From: a virus
Virus record (IMG/VR): IMGVR_UViG_3300046557_000287
Location: 1 to 55,212 of that record
Reading direction: 5' to 3' (one strand)
DNA: 55,212 nt
Positions 13,402 through 22,386 of the stretch are shown here, one piece after another. Below the pieces are notes generated by a model. The model saw only the letters and a list, made by a program, of their open reading frames with translations. It did not search any database and was not told the origin of the DNA. Each line of letters begins with the position of its first letter. Position 1 is the first letter of the stretch. Made by a program: the position numbers and the translations under genes.

Positions 13402-15323
13402 GCCCGCGCCAGCTCCGCGGCTGCGGCTTCATCCGGGTGTGCGGCATACCAGGGGTCATTTTCGATCATGGTCGCCGCCTTCTTCATGTAGAGGGACCCC
13501 CAGCTTCGTCCGCCGACGTCAGGGTCCGTGTCCAGCGGGACGCCGAAGAAGTCCATCGACATCGCCACGCCAACCTCCCGCGCCACGTCCGCCACGATGT
13601 CGTCAGGAGCGCACCCCAACGCCTCGTCATGGATGGGCAGGAGAAGGTAGTCCGTTAGCCCCTTCTCGTCCATGTCGACGAGCGCCTGACACAGGACGTC
13701 GCGCGCGGTGCTTTGGACCGCATAATTTGTTGCGGCGTAGACCCTGTCCCGGTCGAGTGGTAGCCGGCGTCCAACGGGCGTCCACACGATGTAGCCATCC
13801 GAGCGCGCCTCACGCTGCAGCTTGTTGCTGTAGCGCTTGATCCCGCGATAGGTGCGGTCGTACGCAGAGATGGCCTTCTGGACGTCGGGAAGTGGGGCGC
13901 CAGTCTGGCGGGACAGCGTCCGCGCGCCGCCTCCGTAGACCTTGCCGAAGCCGACGCCCTTGCACAATTTCCTGTGAAACTTCGTGAAGTTCGGGCCGTA
14001 GATCAGCTCCGCCGTGAAGCCGTGGAGGTCGCGCCCCTCCGCGATGGCGCGCTTCATGACACCCTCGTCCGCCAGCGCCGCCAAGACGCGCATCTCCACC
14101 GCGGAGTAGTCCACGGAGAAGATCCGCATTCCCGGATCGGGAAGCAGCGCGCGCCGGATCGTCCAGTCCCCTGATGGAAGTTGCTGCAGCGGAGGGCCGG
14201 AGATCGACATGCGCGCGGTACGAGCCTGCAGTGAATTGATCTTCGGGTGAATGCGCCCGTTGACGTCCACGCCGTCGCGCATGGCCACGCCATAGGACGT
14301 CCGCCACTTGCCCGCGCGCTTCGAGTGAAGCACTGCGTCCGCCAGCGGATTTGGCGTACGCGTACCGCGCGATTGCCACTGCTCGTCACGGTCGGCCAGG
14401 TCCAAGAGAACCGACTTGTCCACCTTCAGAGCCCCACTGTCAGTGGTCTCCGTTAGCGTCTCGCCCATGCCCACGAGAGCGGTCGACACCTGCGCCGGAC
14501 TGTTGACCGACGCCACGCCGTACTTCGCCGCCCGGTCCGCGTGGAGGGTCGCCTCCTCCCCCAGCCGGCCGACGAGGTCACGGACGTATTCGTGGTCGAC
14601 GAGCATCCCGCGGCGCTCCATCTTGGCGCACACGAGCATCACGCGGTGCTCGAAGTCGATCAGGCGTTGCGGGATACCCGCGTCCTTTAGCCGCTTCAGC
14701 GCCACGGGAAGGAGTCGCGATACGAGGATCGCGTCCAGGCCCGCATACTGCAGGTAGGTCGGGTGGTTGATGTCGATGGCGCGCCACCCGGTCGCCTTCG
14801 TCTCCCCGATGGAATGGAAGACCTTCGTGAGGTCTTCCTGTGTGTCGGGGGCGTTCGGGTCCACGTCCTTTGCGCTGAGCTCCTTCAGCTTCAGTCCGTA
14901 TCCGCCCTCGTGTCGGGGTCGCGGATCGAACAAGTGAGCGATAACCTTCGTGTCCGTCACCTTCGGGGCCAGCGTCGCCAGCGGGACCCGGAGGTGGCGG
15001 TCCAACACCAAGAGATCGAAGGGGGCGTTGTGGAACGTCAGCCGCGGGAGCTCCAGCAGTGCACGGCGCGCAGCGTCCTGCGTCTCCGGACGGCTCTCCG
15101 TCTGCAGGACCCATGCCTCCCGCGCGTCCCCGAACTGCACCGTGCGGAGACCGTAGGTCGGACTGAAGGTGTCCAGCCCCGTGGTTTCTGTGTCCGCTCC
15201 GGTCATCAGACCATGTGCTGCCTGACGCTCTACGAACGCGTGGAACTCACGGAGGTCAGCCGACGTCTCCGGGACGCGGGTCATCGTCTCTTCGCCCGCG
15301 ATGCGGTAGGGGAAGTGCTTCAC
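13398..15323 (-). CDS. polA: Family A DNA polymerase with 3'-5' exonuclease
   Basis: 641 residues. Exonuclease motifs: GADTETTGLDTF (D/E pair, near 36-44), FHNAPFDLLVL and YLQYAGLDAI. Polymerase motifs: A, FSVDYSAVEMRVLAALA; B, RKLCKGVGFGKVYGG; C, PIHDEAL. It replicates phage DNA with the upstream primase-helicase. GTG 15323 overlaps the primase stop (GTGA) with GAGGAGG upstream; the longer open frame has no such signal. Phage-length, without a 5' nuclease domain. Confidence 0.95.
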   Translation of the reverse strand: MKHFPYRIAGEETMTRVPETSADLREFHAFVERQAAHGLMTGADTETTGLDTFSPTYGLRTVQFGDAREAWVLQTESRPETQDAARRALLELPRLTFHNAPFDLLVLDRHLRVPLATLAPKVTDTKVIAHLFDPRPRHEGGYGLKLKELSAKDVDPNAPDTQEDLTKVFHSIGETKATGWRAIDINHPTYLQYAGLDAILVSRLLPVALKRLKDAGIPQRLIDFEHRVMLVCAKMERRGMLVDHEYVRDLVGRLGEEATLHADRAAKYGVASVNSPAQVSTALVGMGETLTETTDSGALKVDKSVLLDLADRDEQWQSRGTRTPNPLADAVLHSKRAGKWRTSYGVAMRDGVDVNGRIHPKINSLQARTARMSISGPPLQQLPSGDWTIRRALLPDPGMRIFSVDYSAVEMRVLAALADEGVMKRAIAEGRDLHGFTAELIYGPNFTKFHRKLCKGVGFGKVYGGGARTLSRQTGAPLPDVQKAISAYDRTYRGIKRYSNKLQREARSDGYIVWTPVGRRLPLDRDRVYAATNYAVQSTARDVLCQALVDMDEKGLTDYLLLPIHDEALGCAPDDIVADVAREVGVAMSMDFFGVPLDTDPDVGGRSWGSLYMKKAATMIENDPWYAAHPDEAAAAELARA

Positions 15324-17806
15324 GCTGTTGCCTCCTCTCGTGACTGCCCGAAGATGTCCTGCGGCCCGTCGGATGCCGGTTCCGCAGCTGGCTCGTCTTC
15401 CGCAAGTCGACTTGCGGTCTGCTGCTCGGCATCTGTCGCAAGGCGGATGCCGTCGAATCCCCAGCGACTGCGAAACTGGCGCTTCGTGAACCCACGGCTC
15501 TCCAGCTCGACGCCCAGCGCCCAGCCGGATAGCACTTCCTTCCGGGAGAGACCCGCGTCCTCCGCCCATTCCGCGTACGCGCGTCGGACAGCCATGGGCG
15601 CTACCCGCGCGTCAGGCTCCTGGACGAGCCGTGCGGCGATGAACTCCGCTAGCCGGTCTTCGGATTCGCGGTAGTCCTGCGTGGCCGTGGCGACCGACGC
15701 AGGTTCGCCCAGTCCGTCGGCGTACCACTCCTGTGCGCCGGCGACGGCCCACGCGAGAATGCCCTCTGCCTCGTCGCGAAGCTTGGCGGGGAGCGTCTTG
15801 TCCGCCTTCGCTCCGCGGAAAGTCGCCTCGAAGGGGACGAGCTTCACACGTCGCCAGACGCCAAGATCCTGCGACAGAATCGCGGGCTTGTAATTGCCTG
15901 CGACCATGAGGAGGAAGTTCGGCACGTAGGTGAACGGCGCCCCGTACAAGGCACGGCATGTCACCGGGTCGCCGCCTGTCAGTTGCTTGACGAGCGCTTC
16001 CGCCAGGCGGCTGTACTTCTCCGTCTCGCTCGCCGTCACCAACCGCGCGCCGCGAAGAGCGGCCAGTTCGGGCGACGCCTGCCCGACGTTCACGCGCTGC
16101 TCGAAGGTAGAGAATTCGGTGCTCTTCGTAACGCCCTTCAGGACGTAGAGGAGTGCGTCCAGAAGGACCGACTTCCCGTTTGCACCCTGGCCGTGCATGA
16201 AGACGAAGCACTGTTCGGCCGTGCTGCCACTGATCCCGTAGCCGACGAGCCGTCGCATGAATGCGGGCATCTCCGGGTGGTTGGGAAACACCTCACCCAG
16301 GAAGCGCGCCCATCGCGGCGCCATGGCGTCGGGGTTGTAGGCCACGTCCAGACGCTTAGTGATCATGTCGGCTGGCGTGTGGGCGTGGAGCTCCCCTGTG
16401 CGTAGGTTCACGGTCCCGTTCGCCACGCTCAGGAGCTCCGCGTCCGCATCGAAGTCGGCTGCAGCCGCTGGGACTCCAGGCACGGAGGGAAGTTCTTTGA
16501 TCACGGCCTCGATGCTGCGGTTGGTCAGCGCCTTCAGCGCCAGCCGCCGCATGTCATCGTCACCGGACGCGATCAGCTCCGCGCCCATGAGGTGAAGCGC
16601 CTCCCGCACCTTCGCGTCACCGGAGACCCAGATGGTGCCGTCCCACACGAGATAGCCCAGTCCGCGGGCGTAGCGCACTCCCCCGCCACCGCGGGCCATG
16701 AAGTCCCGCAGCATCACGGCAATACCGACGTCCGTTGCGTTGAAGATCCCCCGCGCGGTCGCGCTCATCTCCGCCAGTGCATCGCCAGCGCGAGTGTCCG
16801 TCGACGTCGACGAGCGTTCGGGAGCGGGCGCCGGAGCCTCCAGGACCACAACCTCCGCCACACGCACCGCACGGTGCAGCTCCGTGGCGAAGGTGTCCGG
16901 GGTCCGCTCCCGCCAGTCGGTCAGATCCTCTTTGACGTTCGGGAACTGGAGCCGACGCACGGTCTGGCCGTCAGCGATGAAGGCCGCCAGGAGTGCATTC
17001 GTCCCGCGGTCCCCCGCCGTATCCGGGTCGAAGGCCAGGACAACGTCACGACCACGAAGCCCGGCGACGATCTCCGCCACCATGGCGGCGTTGTTCGCCA
17101 GGCCAGCGCCCCGGATGATCAGAGCGTCGTAGCCGACACCGACCGATGTCAGGCCGTCGCCTGGTCCCTCCGTGATCAGAACCGTGTCGTATCCCGTGCC
17201 AGCGGTGAGGAGCCCGTACTTCGCCCACGTTTTGCCGCCAGCGTTGAAGAGCGACGTCCACCGCGCGGGGCACTTGCCGGAGAGGTCGCGACCCTGCATA
17301 CCGCGGACCACACCATCGAAGCCGACGAGCGGGACCGTAATGCGCGGGTAGCGGGTGAAGCCTCGCGTCAACCACGCCTGCGGCCGGTCGCCCAGAGCCG
17401 CGTAGCCGACCTCCAGGTCTGCCGCCATGTCGACGGACAGACCGAAGCGGTCGGCCAGGTAGTCGACGGCTTCCGTCGACGAGGACAGTGCGGCCGACGT
17501 CTCGTCGACGAACATCCGCAATCCCGCGATTTCTCCGGGACCGATCGTCTCGGGTGCCTGCGCACTGATCGTCTTCACGCCCTGGCCGTCGACGTCGAAG
17601 AGGTCGCTCGTCGTCAGGTCGAGCTTCGCCAGGATCTCCGCACGGTCGCAGCCAGAACGGCAGACCATGAGGAGCTTCCCGTCCTCCTTCAGCGTCAGCT
17701 TCAGCGACGGGTGTTCGCGGTCCGCGTGCGCTGGGCACAGCGCTAGGTATCCGTCGTGGTCCTCCTCCACCCCGTTCAGGCGCCCAAGAAATTCAGTCAG
17801 TCGCAC
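15320..17806 (-). CDS. Bifunctional primase and D5-like SF3 helicase
   Basis: 828 residues. N-terminal zinc motif CPAHADREHPSL ... CRSGCDR, then a TOPRIM-like core (TVLITEGPGDGLTSVGVGYDALIIRGAGLA ... VVLAFDPDTAGDRG). A D5_N region leads to an SF3 helicase with Walker A GQGANGKSVLLDALL and LVTASETEK. It unwinds and primes the fork. GTG start with GGGGAG upstream. Near the C-terminus, a SalI palindrome encodes TASRLAED without breaking the frame, in a low-complexity Ala/Glu/Pro tail. Confidence 0.93.
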   Translation of the reverse strand: MRLTEFLGRLNGVEEDHDGYLALCPAHADREHPSLKLTLKEDGKLLMVCRSGCDRAEILAKLDLTTSDLFDVDGQGVKTISAQAPETIGPGEIAGLRMFVDETSAALSSSTEAVDYLADRFGLSVDMAADLEVGYAALGDRPQAWLTRGFTRYPRITVPLVGFDGVVRGMQGRDLSGKCPARWTSLFNAGGKTWAKYGLLTAGTGYDTVLITEGPGDGLTSVGVGYDALIIRGAGLANNAAMVAEIVAGLRGRDVVLAFDPDTAGDRGTNALLAAFIADGQTVRRLQFPNVKEDLTDWRERTPDTFATELHRAVRVAEVVVLEAPAPAPERSSTSTDTRAGDALAEMSATARGIFNATDVGIAVMLRDFMARGGGGVRYARGLGYLVWDGTIWVSGDAKVREALHLMGAELIASGDDDMRRLALKALTNRSIEAVIKELPSVPGVPAAAADFDADAELLSVANGTVNLRTGELHAHTPADMITKRLDVAYNPDAMAPRWARFLGEVFPNHPEMPAFMRRLVGYGISGSTAEQCFVFMHGQGANGKSVLLDALLYVLKGVTKSTEFSTFEQRVNVGQASPELAALRGARLVTASETEKYSRLAEALVKQLTGGDPVTCRALYGAPFTYVPNFLLMVAGNYKPAILSQDLGVWRRVKLVPFEATFRGAKADKTLPAKLRDEAEGILAWAVAGAQEWYADGLGEPASVATATQDYRESEDRLAEFIAARLVQEPDARVAPMAVRRAYAEWAEDAGLSRKEVLSGWALGVELESRGFTKRQFRSRWGFDGIRLATDAEQQTASRLAEDEPAAEPASDGPQDIFGQSREEATA
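15399..15418. repeat. SalI palindrome inside the primase gene, stop-free, copy 6
   Basis: TCCGCAAGTCGACTTGCGGT, one end base off the palindrome. Read on the minus strand it encodes ASRLA in the disordered C-terminal tail. Confidence 0.8.
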
Positions 17807-18108
17807 TGCGTCTCCCCTCGCTCGCGTCGCCTACCGCTGCCAGTCACACCACCGAGAGTCATCCCAATGCCGGTCCCCTCCCGCATCTGCCATCCGTCGT
17901 CTCGGTACTTCAGTGGCTCCCACTTCGTCAGGGACACGCGCGGTCCACAGTGGGTGTGTTCTCCGGCCTCCAGCGCCTTGAACAGCACCTCAGAGGCGGC
18001 GTCCAACGCACTGGGGATGTGACTCGCATGGGCGCGCGCCAGGCCCATGCACACCCGGCACCAGCAGTTCCAAAGCTCGTCGTCGTACGGGTCAAACCGA
18101 CTTGCCAC
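17797..18108 (-). CDS. Hypothetical protein, 103 residues
   Basis: Starts at GTG 18108 (MASRFDPYDDELWNCWCRVCMGLARAHASHIPSALDAASEVLF). CWCRVC plus later H..H..C residues suggest a zinc site. Overlaps the primase start by 10 bp, so coupled to it. Not recognised. Confidence 0.65.
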   Translation of the reverse strand: MASRFDPYDDELWNCWCRVCMGLARAHASHIPSALDAASEVLFKALEAGEHTHCGPRVSLTKWEPLKYRDDGWQMREGTGIGMTLGGVTGSGRRRERGETQCD

Positions 18109-18143
18109 CTGTCCGCCCCTCTTGTCGGTCTCGCTACGCCGAA

Positions 18144-18172
18144 AGCCCCCGGGACCGAAGTCACCGGGGGCT
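18144..18172 (-). terminator. GC-rich terminator
   Basis: Stem AGCCCCCGG / CCGGGGGCT followed on the minus strand by TTTCGGC. The same motif recurs at 21202, 27038 and 32265, giving a family of near-identical terminators. Confidence 0.7.
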
Positions 18173-18195
18173 AGGTCGTGCGCGTGTGGCTCGTG

Positions 18196-18375
18196 CTACT
18201 CGTCGTCTCCGACGGGAGCGAAGGACGTCACGCTCTTCACGGTGGAGACGTAGAAGCTGGCGTGCTTGTCGCCGCGCAGGAGCGCCGTTTCAACCCACCC
18301 TTCGGCGTCCTCCTCTGTCAGCGGCTCGTCACGGTAGACGTCGACGAACCCCGTGAACTCGATGCGTTGCTTCAC
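18196..18375 (-). CDS. Small hypothetical protein, 59 residues
   Basis: Starts at GTG 18375 (MKQRIEFTGFVDVYRDEPLTEEDAEGWVETALL), overlapping the upstream stop as GTGA. A strand-rich small fold with an acidic end (VGDDE). The terminator at 18144 follows. Confidence 0.65.
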   Translation of the reverse strand: MKQRIEFTGFVDVYRDEPLTEEDAEGWVETALLRGDKHASFYVSTVKSVTSFAPVGDDE

Positions 18376-18779
18376 GCTGTCTCCCTCGTCGATGTGTCGA
18401 TCAGTGCGTACGCGGCCGGCGCAGCCGCCTGGAGTGCTGCCTCCATGTCCCGCATCCGGTTCAGCAGTCGCACGTCCGTCGCCACATCGCGCACGACGTA
18501 GCCGTCTCCGACGCCCTTCATACGCCGCTTCACCACGGCGCAGCCGAACGGCTTGCCGGCGTTGATGGCTTCACGGTTCGCCTGCGCGATGTAGTCGGCG
18601 AGAGTGATCGTCTTCTCTGCCTTCGCCTCCAGGGCGTGCAGGTAGTAGCCGTCGATGTCGCCGATGTCCTTCGCGCCCATCTGCACGTTGCGGTGTGCGT
18701 CGGGGTTGTGGTGCGAGCGGAGGAAGTCGACGATCAGCGACTCCCACGCTGTGCCTTTGGCCTTACTCGGATTGGACAC
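18372..18779 (-). CDS. PD-(D/E)XK Holliday-junction-resolvase-like nuclease
   Basis: 135 residues. KGTAWESLIVDFLRSHH, then GDIDGYYLHALEAKAEKTITLADYIAQANREA gives the D ... ExK active-site pattern of archaeal Hjc and phage VRR-type nucleases; Lys in EAK would complete it. GTG 18779 lies in the last codons of the upstream gene. Likely resolves branched replication intermediates before packaging. Confidence 0.75.
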   Translation of the reverse strand: MSNPSKAKGTAWESLIVDFLRSHHNPDAHRNVQMGAKDIGDIDGYYLHALEAKAEKTITLADYIAQANREAINAGKPFGCAVVKRRMKGVGDGYVVRDVATDVRLLNRMRDMEAALQAAAPAAYALIDTSTRETA

Positions 18780-19134
18780 TCGCCAGCCCCTCCCGTGCGA
18801 CTGCCGCCGCCTCCTCCCAGCACTGCAGGAACGTGGCGACGTGCTCCGGATAGTGGTCCACTCCGTCGTCCTCCCCGCACTCGATGCCCTTGTGGATGTC
18901 GTAGTCCAGGTCCGCGACGTACAAGCGGAGAGCACGGTCCAGCCGGTCGGGGTCCAGGCCAACGTCAGAGGGGACCTCAGTCAGAGGGCCGTGCATATCT
19001 CTCACGTCCTCGGTGCTGTCCTCGGTCCCCAGGAAGAGGAAGTTGCCATTCGCTCTCGCCGTGAGTCGCACCGTGCCCGGCTCGAACTCCGTCCACGTGT
19101 CGCCGTCACAGTCGATGAACTGACGCTCTGCCAT
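18763..19134 (-). CDS. Hypothetical protein, 123 residues
   Basis: ATG 19134 (MAERQFIDCDGDTWTEFEPGTVRLTARANGNFLFLG), with GAGGAGCGCTG upstream; TGATG overlap with the gene before. The N-terminal DGDTWxEF and MHGPLTEV resemble the modular small proteins at 20015 and 20493. The C-terminal half is helical. Confidence 0.65.
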   Translation of the reverse strand: MAERQFIDCDGDTWTEFEPGTVRLTARANGNFLFLGTEDSTEDVRDMHGPLTEVPSDVGLDPDRLDRALRLYVADLDYDIHKGIECGEDDGVDHYPEHVATFLQCWEEAAAVAREGLASVQSE

Positions 19135-19310
19135 CAGCGCTCCTCTTCCCACTTGTCGAAGACACGACTGAGCGACCGGTTTACCTGCGCCACCGTTGCC
19201 AGTCGCTCCAGGTCGACGCACGTCTGCTCCTCCAAGAAGCGCGCCGCCTCGTCCTCCGTCAGATACAGACAGAAGCGATGCCGCGTCGACGTCTTGCGGT
19301 ACGCCCTCAT
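19134..19310 (-). CDS. Small hypothetical protein, 58 residues
   Basis: Begins MRAYRKTSTRHRFCLYLTEDEAARFLEEQ. The LTEDEA helix repeats in the 20015 protein (LRLTEDEANELR). Coupled on both sides (ATGA, TGATG). Unknown. Confidence 0.65.
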   Translation of the reverse strand: MRAYRKTSTRHRFCLYLTEDEAARFLEEQTCVDLERLATVAQVNRSLSRVFDKWEEER

Positions 19311-19549
19311 ACAGCCGCCACCTCCGGCCACAGGTGCAGGAGCGCCGCCCCGTCCGCCTTCTTCAGCACGACCACGTTCGAGCCCAGTTCCACGCGGCGC
19401 ATCGTCGTGCGGTAGTTGGACCACGCGACGAGGAGCCGCGGAGTGGTGCCGACCATGTAGACGACGCCCGTCCGCATGGAACCGGTCGACGTCGCTGAGC
19501 ACAGGACGTAGTCCCCCGCCTCGATGACAACCCCGAATGCGTCCTTCAC
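19307..19549 (-). CDS. Small SH3-like protein, 80 residues
   Basis: GTG 19549 (MKDAFGVVIEAGDYVLCSATSTGSMRTGVVYMVG). KOW/SH3-like strands. GTGA overlap with the upstream gene. Confidence 0.65.
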   Translation of the reverse strand: MKDAFGVVIEAGDYVLCSATSTGSMRTGVVYMVGTTPRLLVAWSNYRTTMRRVELGSNVVVLKKADGAALLHLWPEVAAV

Positions 19550-19821
19550 TGGATCTCCGCCCACTCAGTCGCCGCGCGCTCCACGTACTGACGCACCTTG
19601 CGATTCGTGCCCCAAAGAGCGCCCTCCCGCTGACGTCTGAACTGTCCGCGCGCGGCCCCAGCCGTTTCGTACGGTCCGCGGAAGGTGCGCTGCGTACGCC
19701 ACTCGTCCAGGTACTCCGGGATGTCAGGGGTGTCCCGTCGCCACTCCGGATTGCGCGTTGGGACCTCGTACTCCAGCACGGCGCGGAAGACCTCCGCGCT
19801 GTCACCTGCATGTCGCGCCAT
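19546..19821 (-). CDS. Hypothetical protein, 91 residues
   Basis: MARHAGDSAEVFRAVLEYEVPTRNPEWRRDTPDIPEYLDEWRTQ. Charged and helical. The ribosome binding site region GAGGAGCGCTGATGGC repeats exactly that of the gene at 18763. Confidence 0.65.
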   Translation of the reverse strand: MARHAGDSAEVFRAVLEYEVPTRNPEWRRDTPDIPEYLDEWRTQRTFRGPYETAGAARGQFRRQREGALWGTNRKVRQYVERAATEWAEIQ

Positions 19822-20018
19822 CAGCGCTCCTCACTGTTGATCACGTGCACGAACGCCCCACGGACGAGTGCGCAGCCGATGGCCTCCCAGTAGCGCGGGA
19901 AGTCCTTCCGCGCTGTCGCTGCGTGGTGGATGTAGATCAGATCGTCAGGGCCGGCAAACCGAAGATCTCCCAGCGCGGGAGCGTTGGCGGCGTCGATGAC
20001 GTGCATGGCGCCGCTCAC
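19821..20018 (-). CDS. Hypothetical protein, 65 residues
   Basis: GTG 20018 (MSGAMHVIDAANAPALGDLRFAGPDDLIYIHHAATARKDFPRYWEAIG) overlaps the upstream stop as GTGA. Small alpha/beta look. Unknown. Confidence 0.6.
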   Translation of the reverse strand: MSGAMHVIDAANAPALGDLRFAGPDDLIYIHHAATARKDFPRYWEAIGCALVRGAFVHVINSEER

Positions 20019-20413
20019 TCAGCGACCTTCGTCAACGGACCGTAGTTGTGGGCAACCTCCGCCAGAGACCAATTCCAGTTGCCACGATCCCCGCCCCGTC
20101 CTACCAGCCGCCCACGCGGGGAGCCGTTGGACGCCAGGCCACCCCCAAACTCGAAGCGGTCGTTCTCGACATCCTCGTACAGTGCGCCCAGCTCGTACGT
20201 CACACCCGCGTACTCGAAGGTGTCGGTGGCTTCGTCGGCAGGCTCCGAAGCGTTGGGCGTGGCCAACGCGCGGTAGACACTGGTCAACGTCGGCGTACTG
20301 ATCGTCTTCCCGACAACCATCCGCAGCTCGTTCGCCTCGTCCTCCGTCAGCCGGAGGAGAACGCTCGTCTCCTCGACCGTGCGCGTGATCGTCTCGTACT
20401 GTGCCGATGCCAT
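20015..20413 (-). CDS. Modular hypothetical protein, 132 residues
   Basis: ATG 20413 (MASAQYETITRTVEETSVLLRLTEDEANELRMVV) after GAGGAGAG. The N-terminal helical part carries the LTEDEA motif. The C-terminal module (YELGALYEDVENDRFEFGGG ... AEVAHNYGPLTKV) matches the end of the 20493 protein. Looks like shuffled modules. Confidence 0.65.
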   Translation of the reverse strand: MASAQYETITRTVEETSVLLRLTEDEANELRMVVGKTISTPTLTSVYRALATPNASEPADEATDTFEYAGVTYELGALYEDVENDRFEFGGGLASNGSPRGRLVGRGGDRGNWNWSLAEVAHNYGPLTKVAE

Positions 20414-20451
20414 GCTCTCTCCTCGACTCGACTGCAGTGCTTTCACGCACT

Positions 20452-20483
20452 CAGCCCCCTGGCCACGTGGGCGCAGGGGGCTG
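20452..20483 (-). terminator. Terminator after the 226-residue gene
   Basis: Stem CAGCCCCCTG / CAGGGGGCTG, 10 bp, 9 bp past the stop at 20493. Confidence 0.7.
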
Positions 20484-20492
20484 GGTGGTACG

Positions 20493-21173
20493 TCAGATCT
20501 TGGTCAGGGGGCCGTAGGTACGAGCAACGTAAGCCAGGGTGTGACTGTCGTCGCAGATCGTGTAGCCGTGCATCTCCCCACGCACTTCGCCGTCAACGTC
20601 CTTGAAGCGCCAGGCGTCGCCGTCCCTGTCCCGGTACTGCGCGGTCAGGTCGTAGTCCACGCCACTGAGGGTATGAGCGTTGGCGTCCGTGACCTTCTCC
20701 ACGTTGGCCAGCGTGAAGAACCACGTACCGTACGCGCGGCCGTCAGTGTGGAGCCCACCTCCCACGAGGCGCCGAACGGTGAAGATGTCGCCCTTGCTGA
20801 CAGACGCATTGTTCGCCCGGTCCACCAGCACACGGACCCGGTCCCCGACCTTGATCGCGTCAACCGGAATCACGGTGAGGTTGCCCTCCGCCGCAGTCGT
20901 CTCCCCCACCTCCGCACGGACGACGTACCAAATGATGTACCGGTTCCTGTACGGGCCGGCGAGCACCTCCACGGGGTCCGACTCACCGTGCATCTTCGCC
21001 TTGTCGCCAGCGGTGAAGGCGGGGCGCGCGGACAAGAGGGTCGCCGTGACATACGCCTCCGCGCCCGACTCGTCGCGTGCCACGTACTTGTTGCCGCCGA
21101 ACGGTCCGTAGGTGATCTCCATGTTCCCTCGGGTGCTGTGCTTCGCCTTGTCGCCAACCTTGAAATCCGTCAC
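20493..21173 (-). CDS. Multi-module SH3/KOW-like protein, 226 residues
   Basis: GTG 21173 (MTDFKVGDKAKHSTRGNMEITYGPFGG) after GGAGGAGAG. Three successive barrel-like modules begin FKVGDKAK, FTAGDKAK and IKVGDRVRVLV. The C-terminal module ends DSHTLAYVARTYGPLTKI, shared with the 20015 protein. The third module matches the 10429 protein. May bind nucleic acid or protein; single gene between terminators. Confidence 0.7.
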   Translation of the reverse strand: MTDFKVGDKAKHSTRGNMEITYGPFGGNKYVARDESGAEAYVTATLLSARPAFTAGDKAKMHGESDPVEVLAGPYRNRYIIWYVVRAEVGETTAAEGNLTVIPVDAIKVGDRVRVLVDRANNASVSKGDIFTVRRLVGGGLHTDGRAYGTWFFTLANVEKVTDANAHTLSGVDYDLTAQYRDRDGDAWRFKDVDGEVRGEMHGYTICDDSHTLAYVARTYGPLTKI

Positions 21174-21201
21174 GGTCTCTCCTCCGTAAGTGCCATGCGA
21201 A

Positions 21202-21230
21202 AGCCCCCGCATCGTCGAAGTGCGGGGGCT
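21202..21230 (-). terminator. GC-rich terminator
   Basis: Stem AGCCCCCGCA / TGCGGGGGCT followed by TTTCG on the minus strand; same family as 18144. Confidence 0.7.
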
Positions 21231-21247
21231 GAAACTGCGTTGGTCTG

Positions 21248-21517
21248 TCAGACTGCGGGGGCGTCGCCCAGGACGACCACGTGCTCCGCGCTGACGTACT
21301 GCGGGACGAGCGTCGACCGCGCGCTGAAGCCGGAGTCACGTCCCGTCGGCTGCACCTTCAGCCGCGGAATGATGCGGCCAGCTCTCTTGTCGCTCATGGT
21401 CTCCAGGACGATGGCCTCCGTCTGCCTGACGCGGTTCCCGCGGCGGGTGGCGTAGGCAACGACCTTCCCCGCGCGGATTTCCGCGCCGGTGAAATCCGTC
21501 AGTCGGGTTTTGCTCAT
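21248..21517 (-). CDS. Hypothetical protein, 89 residues
   Basis: MSKTRLTDFTGAEIRAGKVVAYATRRGNRVRQTEAIVLETM. Strand-rich and basic in the middle, likely a small barrel. ATGA overlap with the methyltransferase C-part; GGAGGAGAG upstream. Confidence 0.65.
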   Translation of the reverse strand: MSKTRLTDFTGAEIRAGKVVAYATRRGNRVRQTEAIVLETMSDKRAGRIIPRLKVQPTGRDSGFSARSTLVPQYVSAEHVVVLGDAPAV

Positions 21518-22386
21518 GTGCTCTCCTCCGTGAATTCCTTCTGTGCCAGGCACCAGCGGAACGCGTAGTAGGACTGCATGGGCACTACGCCGTTTCCGAT
21601 TCGGCCTATCTGCTCTTCGCGGGTGAGCTCCGGAACGTCCGTCACCCATCCGTCCGGAAGGCCCATGAGCCATTCCGCGAATTTGGGCGCCAGCTTCACG
21701 CCTCCACGAGGACCAAACATGATGGGGACTGGCGCCGCTGTACCCATCAGAACTTCCCAGCGGTGAACGGCTTTTGCGAACGGACCCCACCACTCAGGCG
21801 GCGAATGGGGACCGTCAACCGGTTCTGCGTCAGGGTCGACGTTTAGGAGGAAGACGACCTCATCCTCCAGCGTCGGACCGTGACCACCCTGCTTTCGCTT
21901 GTCAGGGTGCTGCGCCGATCCGTTGGTTGCCAGGTTCGCCGTCGGGGTCTTGAAGAGCTGCTCTGCCTTCTCCCGCGGAAAGAGACGGGCGACAGCCGTC
22001 ACGAGGTCATCGCCTCCGGAACCATCCCGTGCACGCTTCGCGAAGTCGGGCCCGCGTGTGGCGTCAGAGACCGTCGGGGACGGAAGGTGTGGCCACGCAA
22101 AACCACCTGTCCCGATGGTGTGGGGCGCCGACCTCACTAGCTCGAAGAGACGTCCATGTCGCGTCATACCCGATCTCGTGAAGCGATGCGAGGACTTCGT
22201 CTTGTCCCCGATTACGGAGTGCGCTGACGTTCTCCAGGAACGCGTATCGCGGTCGAATGATCCGTATTGCTTCGGCGACGTTGAACCAGACGCTTGACCG
22301 GTCACCCTTGATTCCCTCCCGCTTACCGGCATTTGAGATGTCCTGGCAAGGGAACCCCGCCGTGATGGTGTCGACTTCGCCGACAA
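21514..22386 (-). CDS. C-terminal part of a split cytosine-5 methyltransferase (second frame)
   Basis: Frame open from TTG 22386 (290 residues). Residues from about 38 carry the region typical after motif VIII (GSFDRDTRSWRTS ... RSGMTRHGRLFEL ... LPSPTVSDATRG), a presumed target-recognition area. Later, EEQIGRIGNGVVPMQSYYAF matches motif X. The N-terminal catalytic part is in another frame (22064-22564), and the two overlap by 323 bp, with both frames looking conserved over about 210 bp. A separate start inside the overlap is possible. Confidence 0.7.
   Translation of the reverse strand: MSAKSTPSRRGSLARTSQMPVSGRESRVTGQASGSTSPKQYGSFDRDTRSWRTSAHSVIGDKTKSSHRFTRSGMTRHGRLFELVRSAPHTIGTGGFAWPHLPSPTVSDATRGPDFAKRARDGSGGDDLVTAVARLFPREKAEQLFKTPTANLATNGSAQHPDKRKQGGHGPTLEDEVVFLLNVDPDAEPVDGPHSPPEWWGPFAKAVHRWEVLMGTAAPVPIMFGPRGGVKLAPKFAEWLMGLPDGWVTDVPELTREEQIGRIGNGVVPMQSYYAFRWCLAQKEFTEEST

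Noticed and set aside
13286-13840. Plus-strand Pro/Arg-rich frame opposite polA
   Set aside because: Antisense of conserved polymerase motifs with no ribosome site.
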